Counted from the stretch's first letter, positions 15,990 to 24,772 are shown. The stretch is DNA of 49,136 nucleotides from an uncultured Sphingorhabdus sp. (GCF_937872355.1 NZ_CALMSV010000262.1:1-49136), one strand, 5' to 3'. Translations and numbers: made by a program. The notes: a model not told the origin generated them from the letters alone.

Positions 15990-17903
15990 ATGAGCAATCG
16001 GGCAGATACGGATTTTGACGTTGTCGTAATCGGCGGCGGGCATGCAGGCGTGGAGGCGGCTACCGCCGCAGCGCGCATGGGCGTACGCACCGCTTTGGTC
16101 AGCTTTGCCCGCGATACAATTGGAGCCATGTCTTGCAACCCTGCGATTGGGGGTTTGGGCAAGGGACATCTCGTTCGCGAGGTGGATGCCTTTGACGGTT
16201 TGATCGCGCGCGCAGCAGACGATGCGGCCATCCATTATCGCATGCTCAACGCCTCAAAAGGCGCCGCAGTGCAGGGCCCGCGCATCCAGGCCGACCGGAA
16301 ATTGTTCAAGGCATCGATACATAGGCAAGTATCGGCGACACCCAATTTGACGGTGATCGAGGGCGAGGTGGCCGCTCTGCGTTTCCAAACGGGTAGCGAA
16401 CGCAAGGTGGCGGGCCTTGATCTTTCGGATGGGACGGCATTGGCGGCAAAGGCCGTCATATTGTGCACGGGTACCTTTCTGGGCGGAACGCTGTTCCGTG
16501 GCGAAGAACGGATAACCGGCGGGCGCATTGGCGAGCAGAGTGCGTTGAAACTGGCCGAGCAGGTGCGCGGGGCAGGGCTGCCCATGGCACGACTGAAAAC
16601 AGGCACGCCGCCTCGGCTGGATGGCCGGACGATCAATTGGGCCATTCTCGACGAACAGCCATCCGACGGCGAAAAATGGACAATGTCGGCGATGACACCA
16701 CATCGCCATGTGCCCCAGCTGTTCTGCGCGATCACCCGCACCAACGCACAAACCCACGACATCATTCGCGCTGGTCTTGATCGCTCCCCCTTGTTTGGCG
16801 GTGCGATCCAAGGGCAGGGCCCGCGCTATTGCCCGTCAATCGAAGACAAGATTTTCCGCTTTGGCGATCGCGAGGGCCATCAAGTTTTCCTCGAACCAGA
16901 GGGTCTCGATAGTCATTTGATCTATCCCAATGGCATCTCGACATCGCTGCCCACCGACGTCCAGCTCGCTATGGTGCGGTCGATGCAAGGCCTCGAGCAG
17001 GTCGAGATGGTGGTTCCGGGATATGCCGTAGAATATGATTATATCGATCCTCGGGCGCTCGACCGGACGCTGAAAGTTCAAGACTTTGAAGGACTTTACT
17101 GCGCCGGACAAATCAATGGCACAACCGGTTATGAAGAAGCGGCAGCGCAAGGTCTGGTTGCGGGGATGGGCGCGGCCAGTGCGATGCTGGGCAGAGAAAT
17201 GCCGGCGCTGGACCGCTCCAACAGCTATATTGCCGTGATGGTGGATGATCTCGTACTGCATGGTGTCACCGAGCCTTATCGAATGCTTACAGCGCGTGCC
17301 GAGTATCGACTGCGTCTGCGGGCCGATAATGCCGCAACTCGGCTCACTCCGCTGGGAATTGAAGTGGGGGTAGTCGGTGTTGAGCGTCGGGCGCAATTTC
17401 ATGCAAAGGCGGCGGAGAAAGCTCGTTTGTCGGCAGTTCTACAAGCCAGCGCCACTGCGGATCAACTCATTGCTGAAGGTATTCCTGTAAAGCGGGATTC
17501 CGGCAAGATGCCGATTATTGATTGGCTTCGTTTCCCTGATGTAAGCCTGTCTGAACTTTTGCGTGTCGTACCAGCAGTCGAGGATGTTTCACGTGAAACA
17601 ACATTCGACTGGTCTGATGATGTTATAGCAGAGCTCGAGCAAGACGGTCGCTATGCCCCATATGTCGACCGGCAGGCAGCGGAGTTGCGGGATCTTGCTG
17701 CGAATGAACGGATCCGAATCCCGGACAATATGAACTATCGGACTATCGCCGGACTTTCGAATGAAATGGTCGAACGGCTCGATAGTGCGCGGCCAGACAC
17801 ATTGGCTGCTGCAAGCCGCATACGCGGGATTACACCTGCCGCGCTCGCAGCGATTCTGGTTCATGCGAAACGCGCGCAAGCAAGCGACAAGAAGGCTGCA
17901 TGA
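15990..17903 (+). CDS. mnmG: tRNA uridine-5-carboxymethylaminomethyl modification enzyme MnmG
   Basis: 637-residue FAD protein, partner of MnmE in modifying wobble uridine 34. Seen: the FAD dinucleotide loop [14 protein letters not shown] (11-24), the family signatures [14 protein letters not shown] and [15 protein letters not shown], the second nucleotide site [20 protein letters not shown], and a C-terminal helical MnmE-binding part. The stretch DVSRET at about 532-537 is dictated by a parS site embedded in the gene. The last bases overlap rsmG (ATGA). The start at 15990 follows a 70-base gap that holds parS site 1. Confidence 0.96.
   Translation: MSNRADTDFDVVVIGGGHAGVEAATAAARMGVRTALVSFARDTIGAMSCNPAIGGLGKGHLVREVDAFDGLIARAADDAAIHYRMLNASKGAAVQGPRIQADRKLFKASIHRQVSATPNLTVIEGEVAALRFQTGSERKVAGLDLSDGTALAAKAVILCTGTFLGGTLFRGEERITGGRIGEQSALKLAEQVRGAGLPMARLKTGTPPRLDGRTINWAILDEQPSDGEKWTMSAMTPHRHVPQLFCAITRTNAQTHDIIRAGLDRSPLFGGAIQGQGPRYCPSIEDKIFRFGDREGHQVFLEPEGLDSHLIYPNGISTSLPTDVQLAMVRSMQGLEQVEMVVPGYAVEYDYIDPRALDRTLKVQDFEGLYCAGQINGTTGYEEAAAQGLVAGMGAASAMLGREMPALDRSNSYIAVMVDDLVLHGVTEPYRMLTARAEYRLRLRADNAATRLTPLGIEVGVVGVERRAQFHAKAAEKARLSAVLQASATADQLIAEGIPVKRDSGKMPIIDWLRFPDVSLSELLRVVPAVEDVSRETTFDWSDDVIAELEQDGRYAPYVDRQAAELRDLAANERIRIPDNMNYRTIAGLSNEMVERLDSARPDTLAAASRIRGITPAALAAILVHAKRAQASDKKAA
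17585..17600. promoter_or_regulatory. parS: parS site 2, inside mnmG
   Basis: TGTTTCACGTGAAACA, a perfect 16-base palindrome and the exact canonical parS. It lies in the 3' part of mnmG and encodes Val-Ser-Arg-Glu-Thr, so the protein sequence there is shaped by the partition site. Confidence 0.97.
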
Positions 17904-18580
17904 CAGAGGATGAAGCCCGGACCTGGCTAGAGCAGAATTTCAATGTTTCACGTGGAACATGGGAGAAGCTCGAGGCGTTTATCACCTTTCTCAAGGCGGA
18001 GGCAGAAAGGCAGAACCTCATCTCTGCATCGACACTCGACCACATCTGGGCAAGGCACATAGTCGACAGTGCGCAATTGCTAATGTTCGCGCAATCCCAA
18101 CCAGGCCAATGGATAGACCTTGGCTCGGGTGCCGGTTTTCCAGGTATTGTCGTTGCATTGCTCAGCGATTGGCATGTGGTTCTGGTCGAATCACGTGCCA
18201 AGCGCATAGAATATCTCAACCGGGCCGTCGTCTTACTTGGTCTTGAAGGTCGAGCGACAGTTGCCGGAATGCCTATCGAGCGTGTCGAGACGCAAAAATT
18301 TGATGTCATCAGCGCGCGTGCATTCGCGCCTCTTTCCAAATTGCTCGATTTATCCGCTCGATTTTCCACAGATAAGACAAAATGGCTGCTGCCAAAGGGT
18401 CGAAATGCGGTTAATGAGCTTGAGGAAGCCCGAAAGGCGTGGGATTTGGACTTTTCGGTCGAACCCAGCGTGACCGACCCCGAAGCAGGGATTTTGGTGG
18501 GCACAGTGCGCGGAACCAATATTCAGCCCGCATCCGGGGCTATAGCTGGTGCTGCGGCGAAAGGACGGCGGAAGAGATGA
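17900..18580 (+). CDS. rsmG: 16S rRNA (guanine527-N7) methyltransferase
   Basis: 226 residues. Methylates N7 of G527 in the 530 loop of 16S rRNA using SAM; loss gives low-level streptomycin resistance. The SAM loop is [17 protein letters not shown] (71-87), followed by [15 protein letters not shown] with the acidic residue that binds the ribose. NLISAS and [11 protein letters not shown] before the loop are family marks. A parS site falls at codons 15-20 and gives NVSRGT. Start and stop overlap mnmG and parA by four bases each. The order mnmE-mnmG-rsmG-parA-parB is conserved near bacterial origins. Confidence 0.95.
   Translation: MTEDEARTWLEQNFNVSRGTWEKLEAFITFLKAEAERQNLISASTLDHIWARHIVDSAQLLMFAQSQPGQWIDLGSGAGFPGIVVALLSDWHVVLVESRAKRIEYLNRAVVLLGLEGRATVAGMPIERVETQKFDVISARAFAPLSKLLDLSARFSTDKTKWLLPKGRNAVNELEEARKAWDLDFSVEPSVTDPEAGILVGTVRGTNIQPASGAIAGAAAKGRRKR
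17944..17959. promoter_or_regulatory. parS: parS site 3, inside rsmG
   Basis: TGTTTCACGTGGAACA, matching parS with one asymmetric base pair (T on one arm faces G on the other). It lies in codons 15-20 of rsmG, 344 bases from site 2, close enough for one partition complex. Confidence 0.93.
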
Positions 18581-19356
18581 TCCGGATCGCCATTGCGAAC
18601 CAGAAGGGCGGCGTCGGCAAGACGACGACAGCCATCAACCTTGCAACAGCTTTGGCTGCCTGTGGCCGCCGCTGCCTGCTGATTGATCTTGATCCGCAAG
18701 GCAACGCCTCAACCGGTCTCGGCGTGAAATCATCTGATCGTGAATATAGCAGCTATAATCTGTTGATGGGTGAAGCCACGCTGGCCGAAGCGGTAGCTGG
18801 AACAATGATCCCGGGCCTTGATATCCTACCGGCGACGGTCGACTTGTCGGGCGTCGAGGTCGAGTTGGTCGATCATCCCGATCGCGCGCACAAATTACAA
18901 AGAGCGTTGGCAGTCGAGGAAAGCCGCTGGGATGTCTGCCTGATCGATTGCCCGCCTTCGCTGGGCATGCTGACGATCAACGCGTTGGTGGCCGCGGATT
19001 CGATCCTTGTTCCCTTGCAATGCGAATTTTTTGCGCTGGAGGGATTAAGTCAGCTTTTACAAACAGTTGAGCGCATTCAAAATCGCTTCAACTCGTCGCT
19101 GTCGATCCTGGGTGTGGCGCTCACCATGTTCGATCGCCGCAACCGCCTGACCGACCAGGTGGCCGAAGATGTACGCAGCTGTCTGGGCGATCTGGTGTTC
19201 GAAACCGTGATCCCCCGTAATGTCCGTCTTTCTGAAGCGCCGAGCCACGGGTTACCGGCCCTGATTTACGATCATCGCTGTTCAGGCTCGGAAGCCTATA
19301 TGAGTCTTGCGCGCGAATTACTGGCGCGCTTGCCCGCACAGGAGATGGCAGCATGA
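18577..19356 (+). CDS. parA: Chromosome partitioning ATPase ParA
   Basis: 259 residues from the ATG at 18577, which overlaps the rsmG stop; a 46-codon extension upstream reads through rsmG and lacks resemblance. The deviant Walker A is NQKGGVGKTTTAINLATAL (8-26), with both lysines; Walker A' DLDPQGNASTGL and Walker B CLIDCPPSLGMLTINAL follow. ParA dimers bound to ATP coat the nucleoid, and ParB-parS complexes move along that coat. No N-terminal DNA-binding extension, so this is the short chromosomal (type Ib-like) form. Cotranslated with parB through a four-base overlap. Confidence 0.96.
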   Translation: MIRIAIANQKGGVGKTTTAINLATALAACGRRCLLIDLDPQGNASTGLGVKSSDREYSSYNLLMGEATLAEAVAGTMIPGLDILPATVDLSGVEVELVDHPDRAHKLQRALAVEESRWDVCLIDCPPSLGMLTINALVAADSILVPLQCEFFALEGLSQLLQTVERIQNRFNSSLSILGVALTMFDRRNRLTDQVAEDVRSCLGDLVFETVIPRNVRLSEAPSHGLPALIYDHRCSGSEAYMSLARELLARLPAQEMAA

Positions 19357-20294
19357 GCGAAGGGGAAAAGCCGCTGCGCAAGAAAATGGGGCTGGGCCGG
19401 GGCCTTGATGCGCTTCTGGGCGAAGTATCACTTGATCGCAGCGCAAGCCGCGTCGCCGGCGGCGGTGAGCCTGCCGCTATTGGCGCAGCGCAACCAACAG
19501 ACGGTGTTTCAACGATTGCCGTTGCCGACATCCATCCTAATCCCGCCCAGCCGCGCCGCCATTTCAGTGAGGAATCGCTGCAGGAGCTGGCCGCCAGCCT
19601 CAAACGTCACGGCTTGATCCAGCCGATATTGGTGCGTCCGCATGGCGGCAGCTATCAGATTGTCGCAGGCGAACGGCGCTGGCGTGCAGCGCAAAAGGCG
19701 CAGCTCCACCAGGTCAAGGCAATCGTCCGCGAGCTATCCGATGAAGAAACGCTCGAAATCGCACTGATCGAGAATATCCAACGGCAAGATCTCAATCCGA
19801 TCGAAGAGGCCGAGGCCTATCGAAAGCTATGCGACGATTTCGGCCATAGCCAAAGCGAACTGGCAGCGATTGTTGAAAAATCGCGGAGCCATGTGGCGAA
19901 TATGATGCGCTTGCTCGACCTGCCGACGCTGGTACGTGATTTGGTGATCGAAGGTAAACTGTCGATGGGCCACGCCCGTGCTCTGCTGGGGGCTGAAGAC
20001 AGCGCGCGGCTTGCTGCGGTTGTTGTCAAACAGGGCTTGTCCGTGCGCCAGACCGAAGCGCTGGTTCGTCGCACACATGTTGAAGAAGGCAAGGCGCCCA
20101 AGCCACGTGTGCAGCTGGGGTCGACCAGTGATGCGGATATTCGTGCCGTCGAACAGCATTTGGGCGACCTTTTGGGGCTCAAGGTAAAGATCGCGCACAA
20201 AGGGCAGGGTGGCGCCGGTGCAGTGACTTTTGAGTATCGCAGTCTCGACCAGCTCGACATGCTTTGCCAGCGGCTGACCGGTGAACAATTCTGA
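19353..20294 (+). CDS. parB: Chromosome partitioning protein ParB
   Basis: 313 residues; CTP-dependent clamp that loads at parS and slides. Start KKMGLGRGLDALLG (9-22) is the ParA-activating N-terminus. The ParB/Srx CTPase domain holds HPNPAQPRRHF and the GERRWRA box; the phosphate motif is ALIENIQRQDLNPIEEAEAY. A helix-turn-helix follows at GHSQSELAAIVEKSRSHVANMMRLL and recognises parS. The C-terminal part with ADIRAVEQHLGDLLGLKVKI and EYRSLDQLDMLCQRL is the dimerisation domain. Three matching parS sites lie within 3.5 kb upstream. Its end is followed by a short inverted repeat (20301-20318). Confidence 0.96.
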   Translation: MSEGEKPLRKKMGLGRGLDALLGEVSLDRSASRVAGGGEPAAIGAAQPTDGVSTIAVADIHPNPAQPRRHFSEESLQELAASLKRHGLIQPILVRPHGGSYQIVAGERRWRAAQKAQLHQVKAIVRELSDEETLEIALIENIQRQDLNPIEEAEAYRKLCDDFGHSQSELAAIVEKSRSHVANMMRLLDLPTLVRDLVIEGKLSMGHARALLGAEDSARLAAVVVKQGLSVRQTEALVRRTHVEEGKAPKPRVQLGSTSDADIRAVEQHLGDLLGLKVKIAHKGQGGAGAVTFEYRSLDQLDMLCQRLTGEQF

Positions 20295-20300
20295 CGAAAG

Positions 20301-20318
20301 TTCTACATTTCCGTAGAA
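20301..20318 (+). terminator. Possible weak terminator after parB
   Basis: TTCTAC-N6-GTAGAA, a six-base stem seven bases after the parB stop. No long T-run follows (only ATTC), so termination here would be weak; it could equally be an mRNA 3'-end structure. Confidence 0.35.
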
Positions 20319-20384
20319 ATTCACAGCCCCCAATCGATGCGTTAACGCATTAACTCCATAAGATATAATGATTTTATACTCGAA

Positions 20385-20407
20385 TTAACCATGGTGTGTT
20401 AACCATG
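20385..20407 (+). promoter_or_regulatory. Direct repeat TTAACCATG upstream of the DUF4402 gene
   Basis: The nine-base word TTAACCATG occurs at 20385-20393 and 20399-20407, 14 bases apart, about 100 bases before the DUF4402 start. TTAACCAT resembles half-sites of the cell-cycle regulator CtrA. Further down, CTGCAT-N12-ATGCAG (20435-20440 with 20453-20458) is an inverted repeat that may be an operator or leader hairpin. The repeats are plain in the sequence; the regulator is a guess. Confidence 0.45.
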
Positions 20408-20503
20408 AAATTCAGCAACATCTTATGATTCGGTCTGCATAAGCGACGATGAATGCAGTGGGGCATTCCGAATTTTCAGTTTGTCGCAAAAGGGACCAGA
20501 TAA

Positions 20504-21004
20504 ATGATCAACAAGATGAAGCTTGCGCTTGCTGGCGCAATCGTCGCTACCGGCATGGTATCGAATGCCGCTTATGCTGCCACTGAACAGGCCGATGCCA
20601 CCGTTCAGGTACTTGCCGCTGTACAGCTTTCGGCTGTTACCGACCTTGATTTCGGTGTTGTCGCAGCTTCGGCTGCTGGCGGTACCGTGACCCTCGGCGC
20701 TTCGGCCGCGGCCGTTCCGGTCGGTACGGGTGTTATCGCGATCAGCGGTGGCGCAGCTGCCAGCTTCCAGGTGACCCAGGCTACCAACGGTGAAGTTATC
20801 GACCTAACCGTCGGCAACCCTGCCCCCTTGACCGGTCCTGGTGCCAATATCGCGCTGTCGGGCCTGACATTGTCAAACAACAACATCACCTTCAACTCGG
20901 CTTCGCTGCAGACTGTCTACGTCGGCGGCACCATTTCGTTGAACCCGAACCAGGTTGCAGGCACCTATACCGGCACGTTCGACGTGACCGCCGAATATCA
21001 ATAA
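20504..21004 (+). CDS. Exported DUF4402 protein, probable fibre subunit
   Basis: 166 residues. A signal peptide (MINKMKLALAG through about residue 25, cleaved near AYA-AT) leads to a small, all-beta, Ala/Gly/Thr-rich mature protein. The DUF4402 core opens with QVLAAVQLSAVTDLDFGVV and ends with QVAGTYTGTFDVTAEYQ, the final beta strand pattern of this family. No cysteines are present. GGGA eight bases before the ATG is a good ribosome site. It heads an operon with a PapD-like chaperone and an usher-like protein, so I infer it is the polymerising subunit, with the C-terminal strand open to donor-strand exchange. A strong terminator right after it suggests it is made in excess over the other two. 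Confidence 0.8.
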   Translation: MINKMKLALAGAIVATGMVSNAAYAATEQADATVQVLAAVQLSAVTDLDFGVVAASAAGGTVTLGASAAAVPVGTGVIAISGGAAASFQVTQATNGEVIDLTVGNPAPLTGPGANIALSGLTLSNNNITFNSASLQTVYVGGTISLNPNQVAGTYTGTFDVTAEYQ

Positions 21005-21043
21005 GGCAAACGCGGCAGCTTCGCGCTGCAGCGAGACTTCAGG

Positions 21044-21077
21044 AACCCCGGCAGGCCCAGCGCTTGCCGGGGTTTTT
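21044..21077 (+). terminator. Strong terminator after the DUF4402 gene
   Basis: Ten-base perfect stem AACCCCGGCA with TGCCGGGGTT (21044-21053 and 21065-21074) running into a T-run ending at 21077. It lies 40 bases after the stop and before the chaperone gene, so it would trim most transcripts to the subunit alone. Confidence 0.85.
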
Positions 21078-21137
21078 CTGTGTCAACACTGCTATCGTTA
21101 GCGGCTTGGTAACCATGTCCTGTTAGTCCGAAATGGA

Positions 21138-21155
21138 GGGAAACCCGCGTTTCCC
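21138..21155 (+). promoter_or_regulatory. Stem-loop in the chaperone leader
   Basis: GGGAAAC, loop CCGC, GTTTCCC: a perfect seven-base stem 35 bases upstream of the chaperone start. There is no T-run, so it is more likely an mRNA stabilising or translation-control structure than a terminator. Confidence 0.5.
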
Positions 21156-21189
21156 ATCCGAATTGGACCAGATGAGGCAGGTTAAATAT

Positions 21190-22020
21190 ATGAAGTTTCT
21201 TCGGAATATGGCTATCGCCACGATCGGTGGGTTGGCTGTGATTGCAGGTTTGTCAGGTACAGCCGCGCATGCTGCAGGTGATTTGCTTGTCGCCCCGACG
21301 CGGGTTATCCTTGACGGCAAGCGCGGAACGCAGGTGATCCTGAACAATGTCGGAGCAGAAGAAACCACCTACCGCATTTCGCTGGAAATCAAGCGGATGG
21401 GCGAGGATGGCCGGCTTGAGGACATAGATCCGTCCGCAACCACCGAATCAGAAAAGGCGGCATTGTCGCTGGTGCGCTATGCGCCGCGCCGCGTCACATT
21501 ACCGCCTAATCAACCACAGTCGATCCGTATCGGCCTTAACCCTGCCGACACCCTGCCGGATGGCGAATACCGTGTGCACATGCTGTTCCGGGCCATTCCG
21601 AAGACCCAGGCGGTGACCGATGAGGCAAATGCCAGCGACCTCAAGATCCAGCTGATCCCGCTTTACGGGATCACCATTCCCATCATCGTACGCAAAGGCG
21701 ACCTGACAGCCACGGCGGCTCTCGCCAACGCCCGTTTGGGCCGCGACGAAGACGGTCCGGTCCTAGAACTTGATGCCACCCGAAAGGGCAGCCGCTCGGT
21801 CTATGGCGAGTTCCGCGTAATGAAGCCCGGTCAGGCGAAGCCGATTATCGTACAAAAGGGCATCGCCATCTATCCCGAAATCGGCAAGCGCAAGGTCGAT
21901 CTTCCGCTCAGCGACGAAGAGGCCGCAGCCATCCGTGGCAGCGAAATCATCATTGCCTATCATGACACGCCTGAAAATGGCGGCGGGATGATCGCCGAAC
22001 TGCGTACGGTCGTGCGCTGA
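21190..22020 (+). CDS. PapD-like periplasmic chaperone for fibre assembly
   Basis: 276 residues from the ATG at 21190, chosen because MKFLRN starts a clean signal peptide (cleavage after about residue 28, AHA-AG); two earlier in-frame starts (21133, 21172) only add residues before it. The mature protein shows the two immunoglobulin-like domains of fimbrial chaperones: LLVAPTRVILDGKRGTQVIL, the strand with SLVRYAPRRVTLPPNQPQSIRIGLN containing the subunit-binding arginine and basic residues, and EYRVHMLFRAIP before domain two (ITIPIIVRKG). It receives subunits in the periplasm and delivers them to the usher-like protein, 31 bases downstream. Confidence 0.85.
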   Translation: MKFLRNMAIATIGGLAVIAGLSGTAAHAAGDLLVAPTRVILDGKRGTQVILNNVGAEETTYRISLEIKRMGEDGRLEDIDPSATTESEKAALSLVRYAPRRVTLPPNQPQSIRIGLNPADTLPDGEYRVHMLFRAIPKTQAVTDEANASDLKIQLIPLYGITIPIIVRKGDLTATAALANARLGRDEDGPVLELDATRKGSRSVYGEFRVMKPGQAKPIIVQKGIAIYPEIGKRKVDLPLSDEEAAAIRGSEIIIAYHDTPENGGGMIAELRTVVR

Positions 22021-22051
22021 GCGAACGGAGCTAGCCCGAACGGCAACGACC

Positions 22052-24736
22052 ATGAAGTCGTCTCTTTCCAGATTGTGCCGGGGCATCATCGCCCTGGTCT
22101 TAACCACCGGAGCCTTGCTGGCCCCGGTGGTTCCTGCGTTTGCGCAGACCTGGAAAGCCAATGACGATGACCAACTGCTCCTCGATGTCCGCGTCGGGCG
22201 CTATCGCGTGGGCGATGGCGTGCGCGGCTATCAGACCGATGCCGGCACGTGTATTGATTTTGCTGATTTGATCATTGCCTTTGACCTTCCGGTCCGGCTC
22301 GACAAAAAGTCGCGCCGCGCGACTGGCTGGTTGTTCGAAGAAAGCCGGACATTCACCCTCGACCGCGAAGCCAATAGAGTACAAATCATGAACAAAAGTT
22401 CGACGCTCACAGCGTCGGACATTTATGACACCCCTGAAGGCTGGTGTGTCGATAGTAAAGCGCTCAGCCGCTGGCTCGAAGTAACACTGACACCCGATCT
22501 CTCCGATGCAGTGCTGGTGGTGAAAGCGGATCGCAAATTGCCCTTTGAACTGGCCGAAGAACGCAAGGAGCGCGCAGCCAAAACCCGCCCTGCCGCGACT
22601 TTTGACCTGCGCACATTGCCACAAGCCAAGGATGCCTATCGCTTCTGGCGCACGCCGTCGGTCGACGTCGTGGCGTCAACCGGATTTACCAAGGAAGCGC
22701 AGGGGCCCGCGAAGTTCAACGCACGCTATGATATTTTTGCTAGTGGAGAAATAGCGGGTGCGTCATTTGATGCGCGGCTTTCTTCGAATGAAAAGGGCGT
22801 TCCGGAAAGTTTCCGGGTGCGCGCCTATCGCACCAGCGCGGAGGGTGATCTGCTCGGACCCTTCAAGGCGACGCATTTTGGTGTGGGCGACGTTAACTTG
22901 CCCGCATCCTTCGTTGGCAGCCAGTCGACACCGGGCCGCGGCCTGTTCGTCACCAACCGACCGCTGTCACGCCCCGACAATTTCGATCGCACCAGCTTCC
23001 GTGGCGAACTGCCCGATGGCTGGGATGCGGAGCTTTACCGCAACGACCAGCTGATCGGTTATTTCCAAAGCCGTGGCGATGGACGCTATGAATTCCTCGA
23101 TGTGCCTTTGCTGTATGGGCAAAACCGGATGGAAGTCGTGCTCTATGGTCCGCAGGGGCAGATCAAGCGCGACGTCCGGATGATACCGGTCGGGGCCAAT
23201 TCGATCCCGCCGCGCGAAACCTATTATTGGGCCGGGGTCCAGGATGCCGGACGCGATCTGTTCAACTTCGGCGATACTGACGACAGGCCCTATAACGGGC
23301 TGCGCGCAGGCTTTGGTGTTGAGCGTGGGCTTGATGCGAAGACCTCTATCGGCGCCTCTGTGATCAGTTCCATCTATGAAGGGCGTCGCGACAGCTATGC
23401 CGAGGCGATGATCCGCCGCGCAGTCGGCCCGACACTGATCGAAGTGGCCGGGGCGGCCAATATTGACGGCGGCTATGCCATTCGCGGACAGATGCTGGGG
23501 CAATTCGGCCAGGCGATGGTCGGTGCGCAGTCGCTCTGGCTGTTCGGTGGCTTCCGTAGCGAGCAATATTTGCCCGGTTTGCGTGCCGAGCATATGCTTT
23601 CAGTCGACCACAGTCTGAAAATCGGCAATAAATCCATACCTTATGGCGTCAGTGCGACCTATCGCGAATGGCTGAATGGCAATCGCTCACTCGAAGCTAA
23701 AGCAAGATTATCATTTAATATCAATAATATAAATGCATCCACCGATTTGGTCTGGGAACAGATGAAATTCGCCTTTGGCACCGATCCGCCGCAAAAGCTC
23801 GATGCAATGCTGCGGCTGAGCGGTCGTGTCGGCGGATTGCGCCTACGCGGTGAGGCGCGCTTTGGCCTGATGGGCGATACCGGATTCAAGGAATCGCGGA
23901 TCACCGGCGAATGGCGTGCGGACGACAAGGCGAATTGGCGAGCCGAACTGGGCTATGACGCGCTCAACAAGCGCGGGCGTGCAACATTTGGCTATACGCG
24001 GCACTTTGACAAGTTCGCGTTGACCGGTCAGGTAATGGGCGCAACCGATGGCGCGGTTGCCGCGCAGCTGAGTATTGCCTTCAGCATGGGCCCGAACCCG
24101 CATGGCAAGGGCTTCCACATCTCTTCGGACAAATTGGCGTCAAGCGGTCAGGCGGCGGTGCTGGTTTATCAGGATCTGAACGCCGACGGCATCCGTCAAT
24201 CCAACGAACCTGTTGAAAAAGCAGTTGAAATTACTGCTGGGCTGAATGGGCGAGGCAAGGCTACCGACGAGAAAGGGCAAACCATCATCGGCGGGCTGGA
24301 GCCGTATAAGCCGATTCTGATCGGGATAGACGCGGGCAGCCTGCCCGATCCGTTCGTACAGCCAGCAACCAGCGGCATGGTAGTGACCCCGCGTCCCGGC
24401 GTGCCGATCATTGTTGAACTTCCGCTCGTCTCTGCAGGCGAAATCAGCGGTTATCTGATCAAGGAAGGTGGCAAGGCGATGAATGGCGTCGATCTGGAGC
24501 TGCTCGACAAGGCCGGGCGCGTCGTGAAGACCACGCGCGCCGAATATGACGGCTTTTTCCTTTTCGAAAGCGTGCCTTATGGCCAGTATCGTCTGAGGGT
24601 CGGTTCCGTCGCGGCCAGCATTGTCGGGGTCCAACCCGAAATTAGCGTTGCCGCTTCGCTCGATCGCAAGAGCCCCACGGTGGATTTGGGCCAGATTGTG
24701 CTAAAGCCTTCGCAACGGATTGCCGCAAGCAACTAA
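22052..24736 (+). CDS. Usher-like outer-membrane protein with C-terminal prealbumin-like domains
   Basis: 894 residues. Signal peptide to Ala31 (AFA-QT). Residues 32-190 form an N-terminal domain with two cysteines (C67, C132) that may form a disulfide. Residues about 320-375 (DGWDAELYRNDQLIGYF, then VPLLYGQNRMEVVLYGP) follow the plug-domain pattern of fimbrial ushers. Residues about 385-690 alternate short amphipathic strands, consistent with an outer-membrane barrel. Residues about 700-770 (YQDLNADGIRQSNEP) look like an SdrD/CNA-B-type beta-sandwich, and about 795-850 (GFFLFESVPYGQYRLRV) like a carboxypeptidase-regulatory-type domain. Classical usher signatures are weak, so it is either a divergent usher or an alternative secretion pore; gene neighbours favour the former. 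Confidence 0.7.
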   Translation: MKSSLSRLCRGIIALVLTTGALLAPVVPAFAQTWKANDDDQLLLDVRVGRYRVGDGVRGYQTDAGTCIDFADLIIAFDLPVRLDKKSRRATGWLFEESRTFTLDREANRVQIMNKSSTLTASDIYDTPEGWCVDSKALSRWLEVTLTPDLSDAVLVVKADRKLPFELAEERKERAAKTRPAATFDLRTLPQAKDAYRFWRTPSVDVVASTGFTKEAQGPAKFNARYDIFASGEIAGASFDARLSSNEKGVPESFRVRAYRTSAEGDLLGPFKATHFGVGDVNLPASFVGSQSTPGRGLFVTNRPLSRPDNFDRTSFRGELPDGWDAELYRNDQLIGYFQSRGDGRYEFLDVPLLYGQNRMEVVLYGPQGQIKRDVRMIPVGANSIPPRETYYWAGVQDAGRDLFNFGDTDDRPYNGLRAGFGVERGLDAKTSIGASVISSIYEGRRDSYAEAMIRRAVGPTLIEVAGAANIDGGYAIRGQMLGQFGQAMVGAQSLWLFGGFRSEQYLPGLRAEHMLSVDHSLKIGNKSIPYGVSATYREWLNGNRSLEAKARLSFNINNINASTDLVWEQMKFAFGTDPPQKLDAMLRLSGRVGGLRLRGEARFGLMGDTGFKESRITGEWRADDKANWRAELGYDALNKRGRATFGYTRHFDKFALTGQVMGATDGAVAAQLSIAFSMGPNPHGKGFHISSDKLASSGQAAVLVYQDLNADGIRQSNEPVEKAVEITAGLNGRGKATDEKGQTIIGGLEPYKPILIGIDAGSLPDPFVQPATSGMVVTPRPGVPIIVELPLVSAGEISGYLIKEGGKAMNGVDLELLDKAGRVVKTTRAEYDGFFLFESVPYGQYRLRVGSVAASIVGVQPEISVAASLDRKSPTVDLGQIVLKPSQRIAASN

Positions 24737-24772
24737 CTTGACCGGACAGCCGCAACAGTCTTTGGCAGCGTC

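Noticed and set aside
18192-18203. CACGTG core as a fourth parS (also near 20103, 22237, 44413 and 46190)
   Set aside because: The flanks do not match TGTTNCAC or GTGNAACA; only the six-base core is shared.
18439-18576. N-terminal extension of ParA
   Set aside because: It overlaps rsmG and precedes the Walker A region by far too much for this short ParA type; ATG 18577 fits and overlaps the rsmG stop.
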